Origin: Allium sativum
Lineage: Eukaryota; Streptophyta; Magnoliopsida; Asparagales; Amaryllidaceae
Direction: 5' to 3'
NCBI GenBank assembly: GCA_030737875.1
Contig: CM060910.1
Coordinates: 631,457,303-631,521,302 of the forward strand
Length of the DNA: 64,000 bases
The position numbers and the translations under genes are program-made. How positions within the stretch are numbered: position 1 is the stretch's first letter; each line of letters starts with the position of its first letter. Positions 1-13,600 of this stretch are shown one piece after another. Under the pieces are notes generated by a model that made no database searches, was not told where the DNA came from, and worked only from the letters and a program-made list of their open reading frames with translations.

Positions 1-1918
1 CCAATTTTGACATGATTTGTAGACGGGTTAAGTCATGAAATTAAGTGACACTTAATCCATTATGTAAACCCTAGTTCTGAGGATTAGGTGGATAACCGTA
101 GTTAACATGATAACGGGAATAAGGCTAAGTGGTACACCTTAGTTGAGGAATAATTAAGTAATGATTCTCAGTCAAGGAAATTTAGACCAGTTCATAGATA
201 GATGAGTAACCTGATACGGTAGGTCATCATTTAAGTATACGAGTAGGAGCAAGTATCTGATTTAGATAAAGGCTCCAGCGAACTGGGTGACGAAGCAGCG
301 GCTTCGGGGAACGTGAGGATATTCTTGGTATCCCTCTATGAGCTGCCAGGTGATTATACTAGGCTCATGAGAGGCTAAGGTCTGCGTTAGAAGAGCCAAG
401 AGTATGCCTTGGTTGCTATGCGAGCGACCTAAAGACGGGGATGGATAGGGGATAGTCGACGATACACGGTCGTACCCTAGATAGCATTTCGTCAGGCTAC
501 CTACCATCTTTGGTCAAGCGTGTACGTACGGAAAGGCAGAGAACACCCAAAAGACCATAATTGCTATCTAATTATGGTTACGGTTGGGCTAGATTGTGGG
601 TTGGCCAGTAGTGTGTTCTCATACAGGATTTATCCTGTCTTGTCTTTCGCTAGTTGAGGGAGGGGTCGCGTGGGACCATAGCCACGTATAGAAAAACAGA
701 CCTTAGCATCTGCATCGGCAGATAAATCGAAAGCTCCCGACCGAGTCCTGTATTTCCTGGTCTGCCCTGTGACAGGACTCGGATGGCACGATGTGATACA
801 TGTGCATACAGTCATGGAAAAACGATTCACGATGAATGCGTGGGAAAAAGGGCGCGGTTGACGGTTAGCGTAAATCCTAGTGGCCCTGGGTGGTTGAACC
901 AAAACCGAGATACGAAAACGTGCAATAGGTAAGCGTAATCCCTAGTAGCCCTAGGTAGCATAAGTCCTAGTTGTACAAACGATAATTCAGGTTGGGAGAC
1001 CCTAGCTAGGTTTAGGGTAACAGTCCAAACCGATCTTAAGGATCACAGAACTATGTTAAAGTAATATAGAATCTCATGGGAAAGCCCGTATGGTCTACGG
1101 TAAGGGACTGGACATTTACATGGAACAAAACATACGAGTTGAGTAACCTACATATGCGGTATGTTAGGTTGACATAGACCATTACACGACTTTTGAGTAA
1201 AGGTCATTCATGGTTAACACATGATATGGTGGGGATACTAGTACGGTAGGTGCAGAGCAGATGTACAGGATAGATACCATGGGGCGTTATACGTGATAGA
1301 TATCTTGGGGATATTATACTTGACAGGAACTTGACGATGGGATACCTTGTCTTATCTTGACATCGTAATTTATTATGACACTTTAGTTTATCTGAGTTCA
1401 GTAGTTCATCATGTTATTTTGATTTAGCTTATCTATCTTGTCATCATGCTTATGTTCATCTCAGTTTCTCATGTCAGTTAACTTTACTAGTTTTTATGCT
1501 AATAGTAGATAGGGCTTACTCAGTCTTTTTGACTGACCCGTTTTGTTTCGCCTCTTTTCTTCCGTTTCCCCCCCAGGTTACAGGGAGGAAATACTGTTGT
1601 TTAGTTCGGACTTCTTCTGCTTGAAGGTCATCATGGATGGCTTGGACTTTTCTTGGCTATGGCTACTTTACTGTTTTTACTTGGGGAATAAGTTTATGAA
1701 AAAGTCTTTATGCTTCTTTACTATTGCAAGACAGGTTTTGATGTACTCTGATGTAAAAGGCTTTAGACCTTAATTATTAATGTTGATGAAAGTTTGATTT
1801 TACTTCCGCTATTTTATATGTTCTGTCTTGTAATATTTCTGTGCATGTTTACCAATAATGCCCCTCTAAAGCTAGTGCATTCCCTTGCGAGTGACCCTAG
1901 CGGAGGCGGGGTGTTACA
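1..1918 (+). mobile_element. 3' part of a C/E-type Ty3/gypsy LTR (runs out of the window)
   Basis: The segment ends in GGCGGGGTGTTACA, the same terminus as the LTRs of element C (GGTGGGGTGTTACA). It also carries the C-type order of marks: a GGGTTAAGTC...CTTAATCC dyad near position 30, the CAGTCTTTTTGACTG hairpin at 1521-1535, a pyrimidine tract ending in CAG at 1576, and GTGACCCTAGCGGAGG just before the end. It is roughly 800 bp longer than the matching part of C, so it is a different subfamily or carries extra sequence between about 180 and 1300. No primer-binding site follows the terminus, so this is a 3' LTR or a solo LTR. Antisense ORFs at 262-507 and 630-902 have no recognisable product. 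Confidence 0.8.
1521..1576 (+). promoter_or_regulatory. Conserved hairpin plus pyrimidine tract ending in CAG
   Basis: CAGTC-TTTTT-GACTG is a perfect 5-bp stem. It is followed by a pyrimidine-rich stretch and CCCCCCCAG/GTTACAGGGAGG. The same module sits at the same place in the C, E and F LTRs. It looks like a 3' splice site, but its function is not shown. Confidence 0.5.
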
Positions 1919-2127
1919 AGAATGCTAGTTGTAACTAACATTATTCATTTTTACACTACACAAAATGCTAGTTATATTTAGCATTGTTCTTCAGTTTAAT
2001 TTTTTTCAAAATTTGTCCTTCAGCCTAAAAATAAAACTTGGTGTCCTTCGGGCTATCTTTTTTAAAATTTGTCCTTATACCTATTTTCCACTTTTATAAA
2101 CCATCTTTTAAAATGTTTATTCCACTT
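1919..2127. other. Spacer between two LTRs, with a weak CACTA-like start
   Basis: This stretch has no ORF. It contains CACTACACAAAATGCTAG at 1954-1971, followed by an AATGCTA...TAGCATT dyad. Two near copies of an AAATTTGTCCTT phrase occur at about 2010-2075. CACTA DNA transposons begin with CACTA, but no matching opposite terminus is visible. It could also be the remaining 3' flank of the copia fragment that resumes at 8707. Confidence 0.3.
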
Positions 2128-4853
2128 TGTAACGGCCCATATTTTTCCGTTTGATTTAATATTTAAATTTTGTTTAAGATGTTGATTCGGATTTTAAATG
2201 GTTTGAATTTAATAATTTTGAATATTTTATTAGTTTAAATGATAAATTATTAATTAATTTCAAAATAGTCGAATTTGGCTGAATTTGCAATACTGTATGA
2301 TTTGGTAATATAAGAGGATTTATTTAAGTTTATATTTAATTTTATTAACGATTTCGTTTATTAAACGATGTTTGAACATTTAATTTATAATTTTAATTAT
2401 AAAACAAGCTACAGCGGCGCGGTAGTTCGTAATATAACGTTTTGAACTTCAATTGATTATATAGGATCCAAAATAAGTCAGAATTCTTTGAAAAAAGAAA
2501 CTTCTGAATCTATTGGATTATAATTTCTAATGAAATATTGTAGATTTTGTTTTATGTTCAAATCATAATTTCAAATAGTCGCTATGAAATTCTTTTATAA
2601 ATTATAACGATTTATTTTATAAAATAAAAGGATTTTCAATATATTGAATATCGATTTAGTTTGAAACTCAGCCCAAAATATTTTATTTTGGAATTATTTG
2701 GTGATCGTGCGCGGTGTAAACGCGTATCAATTAACCGACTGGAATTAAAATAGCGTTTTCACAAACAATCTCGGAATTCGACGAAACCAGTTCCATCGTG
2801 GCTGAAATATTATATCATTGTATGTTTTCTAATTTTGTCTCAACTGAAGGTCGTGTGCGCTCATGCGAATTATAACGCGGAGAGTAATACGCTATAAAAT
2901 ATCGTTCGTTGCTTTCGTAAAATATCGGTTGCAGTCTTCAGCAAAATATCGTAGGTCACTTCTATACAAACATCTTTTGAAAATTTCAGTGTGTTACTTT
3001 CGTATTATTCATGGTTCAGAAAATATCTCTAAAACATTTCTTTTGTTCCTTCAATTCATTTGCAAACATCTCATGTGCCAACATAATTAAATAATACCCT
3101 GAGCAACTTGTAAATAACGAAACAGTATTCTTTCTCTCAACACAGAAACAGTGAGCAAAATTGAAAGCCGATCTTCATAAAATCAAAACAGATTAAATAC
3201 TCAATGAAACTTATCACCGTTTGATTCGTTCGAACCCTTGGCTTGTGAGATTTGATCAGGCATGTTCGGATTTTAGTACGAGCTCGTAAGGGTTCTTCTG
3301 CAATAAGGTTAGGACGTCGGGTTTTTAGCCAAGCCGAAGGTAGAAACAAGTTGTAACATTGGCGATATTTTCTAGCAAAGTGCAGTCCAGACGTTCGCGG
3401 CCCCTAGTAGCATCGAAGTGCTGCAGTTCGTTTTGGAGGGTTGGCTCACCTAGGGGAAGCACTGCGGTGGGCTCCGATGGCCTCCACCGATGGTAAAGTA
3501 TATAGTTGAACAACATTGGGAGAAGTTCATGCGTGAGCCGGGGGGTGTAGAGAGGAGAAAAGGTCGATCAGAGGTCAAAGTCCAGTCGTCGGCGTGTCTG
3601 ATGGTTGTGGTGGTATTCGAGACATGCCGAGGAGGTGGTAAAAACAGTCAAAAGTTGGGTGGATCGTTTGAGGGAACGACAAATTGTGTTGAAAGATTTT
3701 TGTGCGATTCTTTTTCCACAATAGCATTGTAGCAGCAGATGATAGCCGAGTTCAAAGGGAAGGTTGGTGATGGTGTGTGCGTTGGTGTAAAGTTGCCGGA
3801 GAGGTTTTGTTTGGCAATAGAAATAGGGTTAGGTGGAGAGAAGCATGACATTATTTTCAGAAAAGGTTATAGGTTATAATTATTTGAGGAGAAGGAGTTC
3901 ATATTGTGCGAATGGGTGATCATGAAGTGAATTAGATCTTGATCTGGAGTGTAATGGGAATGTCATGGCACAGAAATGACGGTGCAGGTGAAGGGAGCAT
4001 ATGGAATGAGTTGTTTTTGGAGTAAACGATAATCAGGAAAGGGGGAGGATTAGTTGAAACAAAAGGTGAAGCTGGAAAATTGTTTGACTAATTCTATTCT
4101 CACCCCGTTAATTTCCTTTCCCACCCCATCAAAACATTTTAATTTTCAATGACGACTTTCCCTTATTCACCAATAGCAAGATATATTGTCCCAAAGTTGC
4201 AACTATTGATTATCGATTTAAGTAATAAACAGTGTCAATGTTTATCATTGTGTATTATAAAATATTATGTCATTTGAACAACAGTATCTCATTATTGCTA
4301 AAGTGGGTTCATACAGAATATTGTCTCAAAAGATTTATGATAAAAATGAGAAGAAAGCCCAATTAAATCGAAATGATACCTGTTGAAAATACATAATACT
4401 TAAGCACGGAATAAGTGCAAACTGCAGGTATAAAGTTTAACACATTGGAAAATAAGCTGCAGGTTTGAAGTTTTGACACATGGGAAAATTAAGGAACATA
4501 TTGCAGACGACCGTTGTTCATGTGCTGAAATACATAATTCACTGTCTACCACAGGAAAGGAAAGAAGAAAATGGTTGATTTAGGTTTTGACTCCATTATT
4601 TTATGATTTTAGATGAAGAGAAAATGGTTGATTTACGTTTAAAGGGGGGTTGGCTGAGGAGGAAGACGCTGAATTTTGAAATTTTATTTTTGAACAAGGG
4701 TAATATGGAAGATAGTAGGGCGGCAATGGGAAAATATGGGGTGTTTGTTTTTTTTCAAAGTGACGGGGTGGAAAAAAATTAATGGGGTGGAAAAAGGTTT
4801 TGCCAAATTGTTTTAACGTGCGAGGGAGAAGAAGAGTAGGTGGGGAGACGGGC

Positions 4854-4863
4854 CATATAAATG
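4854..4863 (+). promoter_or_regulatory. TATA box candidate of the solo giant LTR
   Basis: CATATAAATG lies in a GC-richer context about 2.7 kb into the LTR. This implies a U3 of about 2.7 kb and a transcribed R-U5 part of about 3.8 kb. Confidence 0.45.
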
Positions 4864-7800
4864 CATGGGCTTAGGCCTGCATAGATTAAAAGAAAAGAAA
4901 AAAGAAATGAAGGGAAAAGATAAATGGGTTTTAAGTCACAGAAAGACTATAATTTTTGAGCGGAGCAGAGCTGTGTTTAAATTTGGTGATTGGCGTCTGA
5001 TTTGAAGTACAAACGAGGTTTATTGACCTAAGTAAGGATTAGCGCAAATCATGGGAAACTAGAGGAATAATTATGTTATTAAATTTTATTAAATTAAGTG
5101 TTAGCTTATATTCATAATAACTAGTTCAAACGATCTCAGATTCAATTGATACAAGATTCGTCGGAATATGGCGACGAAATCTGCGCATACAAGCCAGTTC
5201 GGAAAGATCTGGAAGTAACCGAAATTTTGTTTAATTTTAAACGTTCGTTTAAAATTAAATGAAACAACGCTGAACCGTAAAATCAAAATAAATGGTGAGT
5301 GAATTCTCACACTTTTCTGGAATTCAATGATGTGTTAAATTCATATAAAAATAATTTATCGTTAATAATAATAATTGGATGATTGAATGCCTTGGTTGTT
5401 TATTTGTTGTTTATCGATTATTGACATTTATATTATGTCGTATTGGATGATTTGTTTAGATAATTGTTTCATATATTATTATAAAATATTATTATGATCT
5501 GTGATGCAGGGAATGACAAGTTGGAGGGATCCGACCGGATTCCTAAAAAATATTGTATGTTTATTTTTTTCCATATTATTCAAATATGAACTGTGTACCC
5601 CTAACAACGTTAGATTCTGATTGAATGTTGATGGTTGATTGTATATTGAACGTTGAATTGAAATTCAATGTTGATGTGATGCTTTTAATCAATAGACAGT
5701 TTGTTTAAGTTATTGGCATCAAATGATTTAAACCCTGTTTTTAAGACCTTAATTCGCCGTTAGGCGAACCAAAGTATCTTAAGTTATAAATTTTATTTTT
5801 GAATTTTATTTTATTTACAATAGAAGTTTCAAGGGAAGTCGATATTTATAAATGGACTCATAAAAATAATTATATAATATTGTGCATAGCAATTTCAATG
5901 TTTTTATTTAATAGAAGCTTGAATTGAACCTACAGGTTTATATTTGGAAATAACTGTTTTGAGGAAAACAATTTAGCAATATTAGTTGATTAATTATCTT
6001 AATCTGATGAGAGAAGTAATTGAAATCAGTCAATAAATAATTGATGAAGTCAATTGTTTAATTAGAATGGGTAACTAGATTGATTGGTCTTCGGTTAATC
6101 TAATGGAAATAGTTTAACAAATAATTATTTTAATGGTATTTCTTGAATAGTAATTATCTTAACAACATTAAAAATGACTATTGAATTAATAGTCATTAAT
6201 ATAGTAGTTATTGTTTAATGAAGCGATTAACTATTTTTAATTACCAATGAAGTAAACTATTTTACTTTAATGAAATCAATTATTATCTTAATTAATAATG
6301 AACTAAGTAATCTATTTATCAAATGGAAGTCAATTAAGATATAATGGAATTCTGAAATGGAACTGAATTGAATTGTGTTAAGGGTTATATTATGCCAAAC
6401 GGTCATGAAGTTAATATGTTATTTTGAAGAAATTTTACTTTAAAATTTGAATTAAGTACAAGAAAGGAGATCGAAAAGAGATTAAAAGCAAAAGCGCTTA
6501 CGTTTAGTATAATAAAAAGAAAAATAGATTTAAATTGGAAATAAATGTGCCAAATGCAAGGATTGGTTATTAAAACCATATTTTTGAAATAAAATTGTAA
6601 ATGGAAATGATAGGTTTGTGTTTCAAACTTTTATCTATTCTGAGATAAGAACGTTGTCGGTCAAGGTCTGAGAGGTAATTAAAATACCCCAACTTGAATG
6701 GCTTCATTATTATCAAGGGATGGTATTAGTTTGTAAACGGTGAGGATGTTGAAATTGGTCTATTATAAAAGAGTATTGCAACGTTATTTGCAAGATCTTA
6801 AATGCAATTAAAACCAGTGAGTTTTAAAGTAAACGATGTATAATTCAACATCGTTGACCCAACTTTGAGGTACGAATTTATTTATCCCTTTAAGTTAAGA
6901 ATATATGGTGATTTTCCCAAAGCAAAGGAAATGAAAGATATTTGGTAAATATATAGTGATGTTTTTGAAATGAAGAAATGAAATTGAGTGTGGTAAATAA
7001 AGGTATGTGATTGTTTTCAACATAATGAAAACAATGGGATTTGAAATAAGAATATGAAATCAATTTCTAAGGATCGATGAAATAGTTTTGAAATTAAATG
7101 AATCTAAGTAAAGGTATCAGAGCTGCCAATATGCTTAACCGTACTGTGTGAATTGATAGTTAAAAACCTGACTATCAATGAATATATTATTGGACCTTTT
7201 GTCGTGTTGTTTCGAAGAGACCGGGATGAGAACTATAACCAAAACTACTTTGAATCAACGTTGCGTATGAAACTAACTTGCAGCGAATGAAGATGGATTT
7301 ATGAAGATCGTAGATCTTCATAAAGCGGAAGAACTACTTATAGTCTCGGGTTCGCGCCCCGAGATAAACTGTGGTTCTGTCGTGGTTGGAATTTATGGAT
7401 TGCAAGGACTTCTCGCTACTGGTCTATATGGTGATTCCTAGAATGCAGTAGGAGGGTGCCTTCCATTCATCCTATTCCTGGATGACTTGTATGGATGAAT
7501 GTCTGACAAAGTATTTCTTAAGGCTCACGTACATTGATTTTTACAAATATACCTAGTTTGGTAGCGGAGAAATTCTCTCGCTTAACACCCAGAGTATATT
7601 TGTGGACGTCAATTATTGATTTAATGGATCCAACGATGTGACATTCAAAGTAAGTAATGATCTTATGTTCTGAAAAAGTAAACGTGACCTCAAGCCTCAT
7701 CAACCGGGAAATGACAGAAATCAGGCAGGCAGCATGGCTAGGTGGGTCATTCCCAAGCAGGGTGTATTATCACCAATCTAGAGAAAATCCTTATTTGCTT

Positions 7801-8456
7801 CTTCTTTCGCTTCTGTATTTGCCAGGAATGGTTATGTTGGTTTCAACAGTGGATGATAAAAAATTTGATACACTCAAGCTAAATGAGTGGTCGGTCATGT
7901 GTGGTTGGGTTGCTAGATGTTCTTGTTGAACCCCGGTGTATCCCTTTTAGAGTACACTGATCGGAAGGTGGTCGCATACCTTGTCATAGTTGGAATCCAT
8001 TCTCCAATAAGTGCCTAGCGGTTTTTGATTATATAATGATTATGTAGAGCATGAGATGCAGGCATTCTACTAGATGGTTATTTATTTGTGATTCAGTAGA
8101 CACTATTATAATATCACTGGATTTTTACATATCAAAATTGTTTTGGGTTATAGTAAAGTAAAAACCATCTGTTTTTATGTGTGGGACGGTCTTACTATTA
8201 TCCTTTCTTTCAAAAGAGCTTTTTAAAGTTAAACAAGTTGTTTGCCTTATGAATTTATCACTGAAAGTATTCCAGACTGATCCGGGTGAATTTTTCTTCG
8301 CTTCAAATGTGCTCGAGTTAGACCGAGTATATTTCCAGGTTAAGTTTCGCTTGGAATTTTCAGAAGAGGAGCTGAAGTCGAGACGTATTCGACGTATTAC
8401 TGATACTAGTTTATTCCACTGTGTAAGTTGTGTTAATCCGTGTTGTACTCTGATGT

Positions 8457-8458
<2 letters not shown>

Positions 8459-8496
<38 letters not shown>
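8459..8496. repeat. (TA)19 microsatellite
   Basis: An uninterrupted TA run inside the R-U5 part of the solo giant LTR. It gives rise to spurious tyrosine-isoleucine ORFs on both strands. Confidence 0.97.
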
Positions 8497-8499
<3 letters not shown>

Positions 8500-8706
8500 C
8501 TTTTTTATGTAAAGCATTTTGATATTATATTTTATTCGTTCCGATGTGACACTCTGATCTTCTTATTCTTCTATTCTAATATTTATTTCTTTCTTTTCTC
8601 ACCCTCTAATTTCTTTTTCCGAACAAATCTGTTTTTCTGTACAATTTGATTTGACATGGGTTGTTAGATGTTGGCTTAAATTGTATGGAAAAAGTGGGTC
8701 GTTACA

Positions 8707-8936
8707 GTCTTTGTGAATAGATATGCTGGATTTTCTTGGGACTAGATTTGCTTTAACTCTATCTTATTGTCTTTTTGTTGTCCATATGTGAAGAAAATTT
8801 AGAAGAAATGTGTTTGGTCCTATCACCCTTAATGTAATACGCTTGAATCTGGGCTATGCAAGCTGCATTGTCTTCATAAATAATAGTTGATCCTTCTGTA
8901 GTTGAGGGGAGTTGACACATACTTCGTGTAACACCC
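8707..8936 (-). pseudogene. Ty1/copia pol remnant: distal RNase H
   Basis: Read on the minus strand, one frame gives EGSTIIYEDNAACIAQIQAY followed by YIKGDRTKHISSKF. A frame change then leads to FFTYGQQ...LFTK. These match the end of copia RNase H (YEDNAACIAQ, GDRTKHI, LFTK). There is at least one frameshift and one TAG. It continues the copia fragment at 60032-60720: the two pieces were one until solo LTR F inserted, and the CTTCG at 8932-8936 is repeated at 60032-60036. The pol end is cut at 8707, where the solo giant LTR begins. Confidence 0.85.
8932..8936. repeat. Target-site duplication CTTCG of solo LTR F
   Basis: CTTCG precedes TGTAACACCCC at 8937. The same five bases follow GGGGTGTTACA at 60032-60036. 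It is a perfect 5-bp TSD, although the copies are 51 kb apart because of later nested insertions. Confidence 0.9.
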
Positions 8937-10696
8937 CAAAATTTTAATAAACAATAATTATATAAAGAAGATTAATAAAATGAATATTAAATAATAAAAT
9001 ATTAGAACTGGATAAAATGGACTTTATCGTTGCGTTCGTTATGAAATTCTGATTGGATAGGCTATTGGTTTGCGTAGATCAGACTAAGTATGAACAAGTT
9101 ATGGTCAATCAAAGTTTGAATTTAATTAAATAAATTAAATAATTAATTTAGAATGGTGCAACGGTCATCGGGCGGCCTAGACCCTATATGGGTCGACCCT
9201 CGTGGGTTGACACAGGTGTCGACCCACATAAGAGGTGCGTCAACCCACCCGAAGCTAGGCATAAGCATGTGCTGGGTCTGATTAGCATGTTTCTAGAGAA
9301 TTCTTTTGCTGACTCAGAATGAGGTTTTTTTTATGGTTTGAATTGAAACCCAAATATCCTAAGGCTTAAACTATCCTAGCACACCTAAAAATAGACTAGC
9401 AACCCTCACTCTTTTCCTACACCAAACATTTCTTCATCTTCTTCCTCCACTCTGTTATGTCTGGAATCAAATAAGGAAAAGGCTAGGGTGCTGGAAAAAT
9501 ATAGTTTTGAAAGGATACTTCTTCTACTTCAGTTTCAAAGGCCTTTTCTGGATCTATTACAAAACTCTGTGAATTCTACATTATTTTTAGATTAGCAATT
9601 TAAAAAGGATTTTTTATAGTAAAATAACCGAAAATTTCAGTGTTTATAAGTTCATCTTTTACATGTTCTTATTTATTTTAATTACTGTCAATTACCTGTT
9701 CCTTTTTCAGTTATTATTTGTTTATATGTACACTCTTCTTCTTTATCCCCTCCTGTCATTATTTTGTTTGTAGTCTTATTATGCCTATTTATTCATTTTG
9801 TTCATTTCAGGCCTAGATTCATTTCTTTGTTTTTTCCTTTGTTTTATCCTAAGCCAAGGCCAACGAGAGCCTAGGACTTTACCATTTGAATTGCGTAAAT
9901 TGGAATAATCTAAAGAAATGTAATAAGAAGAAATTGAGCATATTATGAATTGGAATCATGGGCTGTAAATTTAGGGTAAATTCCAAAGGAAAAATATGTA
10001 AATCTGTGAAATGAAATAAGTTGTACTTAATTATATATTAAGTAACGTGTTAATAGAAAACATGTGGGTTGGGATGAGATATACTTAATTATACATTAAG
10101 TAAAACATAACTTGCAACTTGTAATCTGTACCTGTAAACATATGAGGCAGGGATCTGTCTGATTTGGGGAAGGGTTGTGTAAATAATTACATTTAATAAA
10201 AAATGTTAACTACAACCTAGAGAGATAACATAGGGTTATATTAAGCTAAATAATGAACTTAACCTGCTCAGTTAAAACCTATCTGATTAATAAGCTAAGA
10301 TGTCCATTTTGGTAAAAATATGTTGGGACTCTTAAAATCCTAGTTAACTTAAGGGCCAAACCTAGGGGTGGCTCGTGTCAATCTGTTGTTTGTTTATCTA
10401 TCTGAACTAATGTCAATCAGTACCCTCCTGTTATCACACGAGCCTCGCACTAGGTAGAGACTAGGGCACGCTTTACTGAAGCTTGATTGTAAGATGTTCA
10501 AATTCTGGAGATGGGTACAGACGCGTTTCGGTAGAACCATGAGTGTGCTTGTTCCGATTAGCGAAGATAAGACGTTGTAAGACCGGCGAATAGGGCTGTG
10601 TTTTTTTAGTTGATGGGTTCGGGACTGATATCCCGAATGCCATAGCTAGCACAGGTTATTCGTGTCTGTTTAGGAAGCCGATCACTGGGTAGAAAT
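8937..10696 (+). mobile_element. Solo LTR F, left part
   Basis: It starts TGTAACACCCCAAAATTTTAA. The LTR resumes at 59409 after element A and ends at 60031, giving about 2.38 kb in total. Its plan is that of the C and E LTRs: a TCGTTGCGTTCGT block at about 9030, a degenerate GTCGAC cluster at about 9190-9250, a poor TATA-like stretch near 9387, and a GGGCACG...GATTGTA block at about 10467. The GATA...CCGATC block at about 10627-10685 is where A inserted. There is no internal domain and a perfect TSD, so it is a true solo LTR. It has no coding capacity. Confidence 0.85.
10692..10696. repeat. Target-site duplication AGAAA of element A
   Basis: AGAAA lies directly before the A LTR edge at 10697 and again directly after its other edge, at 59404-59408 (TTACA/AGAAA). 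Confidence 0.85.
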
Positions 10697-13600
10697 TTAA
10701 CGAACCAACCAATTCCTGATCCTGATCATCGACACCAAACACCATGTCGATTCGTCAAGCACCAGAAATTACCGGATCATTAATAGAAAGAAGTTAGAGG
10801 GTGAGAAATAGAAAGAAAAGTTAGAATAGAAGAAAACAAAGAACACAAAACTCATAATGTAACGAATAAAACATATTAGATAACATAACTTTTAAAATAC
10901 AAATCTATTTTTGTATATACATACCATTATCAGAGTACAACACAACAAATTACAGCAGAAATAAATCATTTTTATCTTAAACTAAAACCTCCTACTCCAA
11001 ACTCCTCTAAGTGAATCTGAAAAATCCCGACTACTTGACTGCCCGTACAAATTTGGAGACCCAAGAGTTTAGGGTAAAATAAACAAAATAAACTCTGCGT
11101 TAGTCATGGGACTGGTGTTGAGTAAACTCCAACCATTGGTTTAACTTTTAAAAATCCTTTTTAAAGGAAAGGATAATCGTACCCAATCCACACATAAACA
11201 TAGATGGTTTTACCTTACGATAACCCAAAATATTATTTGTATCAAAACTATTCTGGTATTATAATAGTGTCTAAATTAAATAAATAGCAATCTAGTAGAA
11301 CGCTTGCATCTCACGCTCCATATACATAGTTTATAATAAAAACCGCAGGGCTCTTATTGGAGAATGGATTTCCAACTATGACAAGGTATTGGGCTACATT
11401 CTGATAGTATATCTCTAGAGAGGAATACACTGGGTTCAATAAGAACATATTACAACTCGGCCACACATGACCAACCACTCATTCAACTTGAATGTATATC
11501 ACCAACGGTTATGATCAGCAACCATCACCGAAAGCATGCAGCAGCGATAGAATAAGAAGCAATTGAATTTTCTCTAGATAAGGTGATAATACATCTTAAC
11601 AGGTATGACCCACATAGTCTTGCTACCTGCCCGATTTTTGTCATTCCTTAGTTGATCAGGCCTGAGGCTACGTCTTACCTTTAGAACATCACAACGTCAT
11701 TCATTTTGAATGCCACATCGTCAGATCCGTCAAATCACTAATTGACGTCTTAAAAAATACACTGGGTGTTAATCTAAGAGAAGTTTCCTTCTCCGCCATA
11801 CATTTGAAGAAATCAATGTACGTAACCCTATGAAATACTCTGTCAGACATTCGTCCATATACGTTGTCCTGGGGCTGAACAAACCGAAGGCACCATTCTA
11901 TCAATCCATCTTGAGCAATTTCTACCTAGGAATAACAGAATAGCCCTTGCACTTTACTCCATCTTCAATTATCTTCAGCATAATTTGATTCATAACGCTT
12001 ATGCCCACATGGAGTGGTTTCCAAATAATAAATCTGGTCCCGGTTTCTCCGTATTGACAACGAAAATATAAAATAAACTAAAACTTTGATAGCTGGTTAT
12101 TTAACTATCAAAGGACATCCAATCAACCAATGAACCTATTTCCAAATGGAAATTCTATTGATCAAGCATCAAACAACACTGGGCCTTCTAAATTAATTTC
12201 TTGTTAATTTTCCATTAATATAACATCAAATGTTAAGTCTTGTATTCACCCAAACCATTTCCCCTTTCGAAAAATCATTTACTATTATTAACATTTTTAT
12301 AGTCTAAGCTTTCCATATTATTCTTAGAATATGTCTATTCCAACCATAGATGTTAAATCAACGTATTCGTCACCTAACTATTTCCAAATATATTACAAAA
12401 ACAAATTTTGATTTCATTTTTAAAATATCTTTTCAAAAGTAACACTAACCAATTATTCATGTTAAAATGTGTATACGAATCATTTTCTAATATTCCGAGA
12501 TTTAATTATCAAATTAATTTGACTTCACCTTTTATAACCTTTGGTTTCAAATTTGTATTGCTTATAAGATCCATACTTTGCTTGCAAAAGCAAATCATTT
12601 AAATTTCCTTTATAAGCTTAGTTTATGGACTTAGATTTTTAATAAAACCTCTTTACAAAATCTTTTGGAAAATATTTAACTAAGTCTCACTACAAACAGG
12701 ATAATTTCTTAATTAAATTCCAATAAAGAAAATAATCGCTTTATTAGATTCACCATTAACCAAAGTATAAGTGGTTAACTTCATTATTAATCAAATATAA
12801 ATAGTTAACCTTTTCAAGGGTTATTACAATAATCATTAATGTTATTAATAATTATCGACTATATAATTATTCTCAAACATAGTCAATTAAGGATTAGTTA
12901 TCCTTATAACTTCATTAAGATTTCAACAATTATTTGTTAAAACAATATTCATCAATTTAATTGAAACAAATCCATTTAATAACTAGTTCGATTAGAATAT
13001 TTGACTTGGTCAACTCGAAACATTGCTAACTGATTAACAACTTCAAATTAATCTCCCCTTTTAAATAAAATGATAATATAATTAATTTAATAAAACATTA
13101 TTCCAATTATTAAATCGTAGGTAAATTCATAACCCACTTGCTTATGACCTTTCAAAATACAGTGATTTGTTATGCAAATTTATTTTAAAATTTTCTTGAT
13201 AACCCAATTATAAATATCTATTCATAAAATCTTTTATTTAATATAACTTATAAAATAAAGTTTAAAATCTTGCTTTAGTTATAAAAATAATTCTTATAAC
13301 TTCAGCTCGTCAATTCACCTAACGACAACTCAACATTCGGCCCATCAACTGTCAATCACTTAACCAATATTATCTATTGATTAATATCATGTCAATGTTG
13401 GATTTTAATTTAATAATCAATATCCAACTAGTAATTTAATATCACTTATGTCAACAGTTCATATGGGTAAATCGAGCAACATTCAAACATCGATGGTATT
13501 TAAATTCCAAAGTTATTGTCCAATGCTACTCAAGCATTCAATTTCACAATAAACTATTACGAATTATTCATCATACCATATATCATAATATATGAAAAAC

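Larger units (their letters stand above)
2128..8706 (+). mobile_element. Solo giant LTR (6.6 kb) of the A/B Ty3/gypsy group
   Basis: It starts TGTAACGGCCCAT and ends GGGTCGTTACA, closely matching the B LTR (ends GGGTCGTTACA) and the A LTR (starts TGTAAAGGCCC). Landmarks shared with A and B in the same order include the GGAGGGATCC(G/A)AC(C/T)GGATTCC block at about 5525 and the TACCTTGTCATAGT(T/C)GGAA block at about 7980. There is no internal domain, primer site or second LTR, so recombination has left a solo LTR. The flanking 5-mers CACTT and GTCTT agree only at three positions, so the TSD is decayed or the site was changed. At 6579 bp it is longer than the A LTR (5803 bp). None of the ORFs inside encodes a recognisable protein. 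Confidence 0.8.

Noticed and set aside
2123..2127. Target duplication of the solo giant LTR (CACTT)
   Set aside because: The other flank reads GTCTT. Only three of five bases agree, so I do not claim a TSD.
8125..8649. ORFs of 130, 106 and 69 aa rich in Tyr-Ile
   Set aside because: They are produced by the TA microsatellite at 8459-8496 and have no conserved domain.
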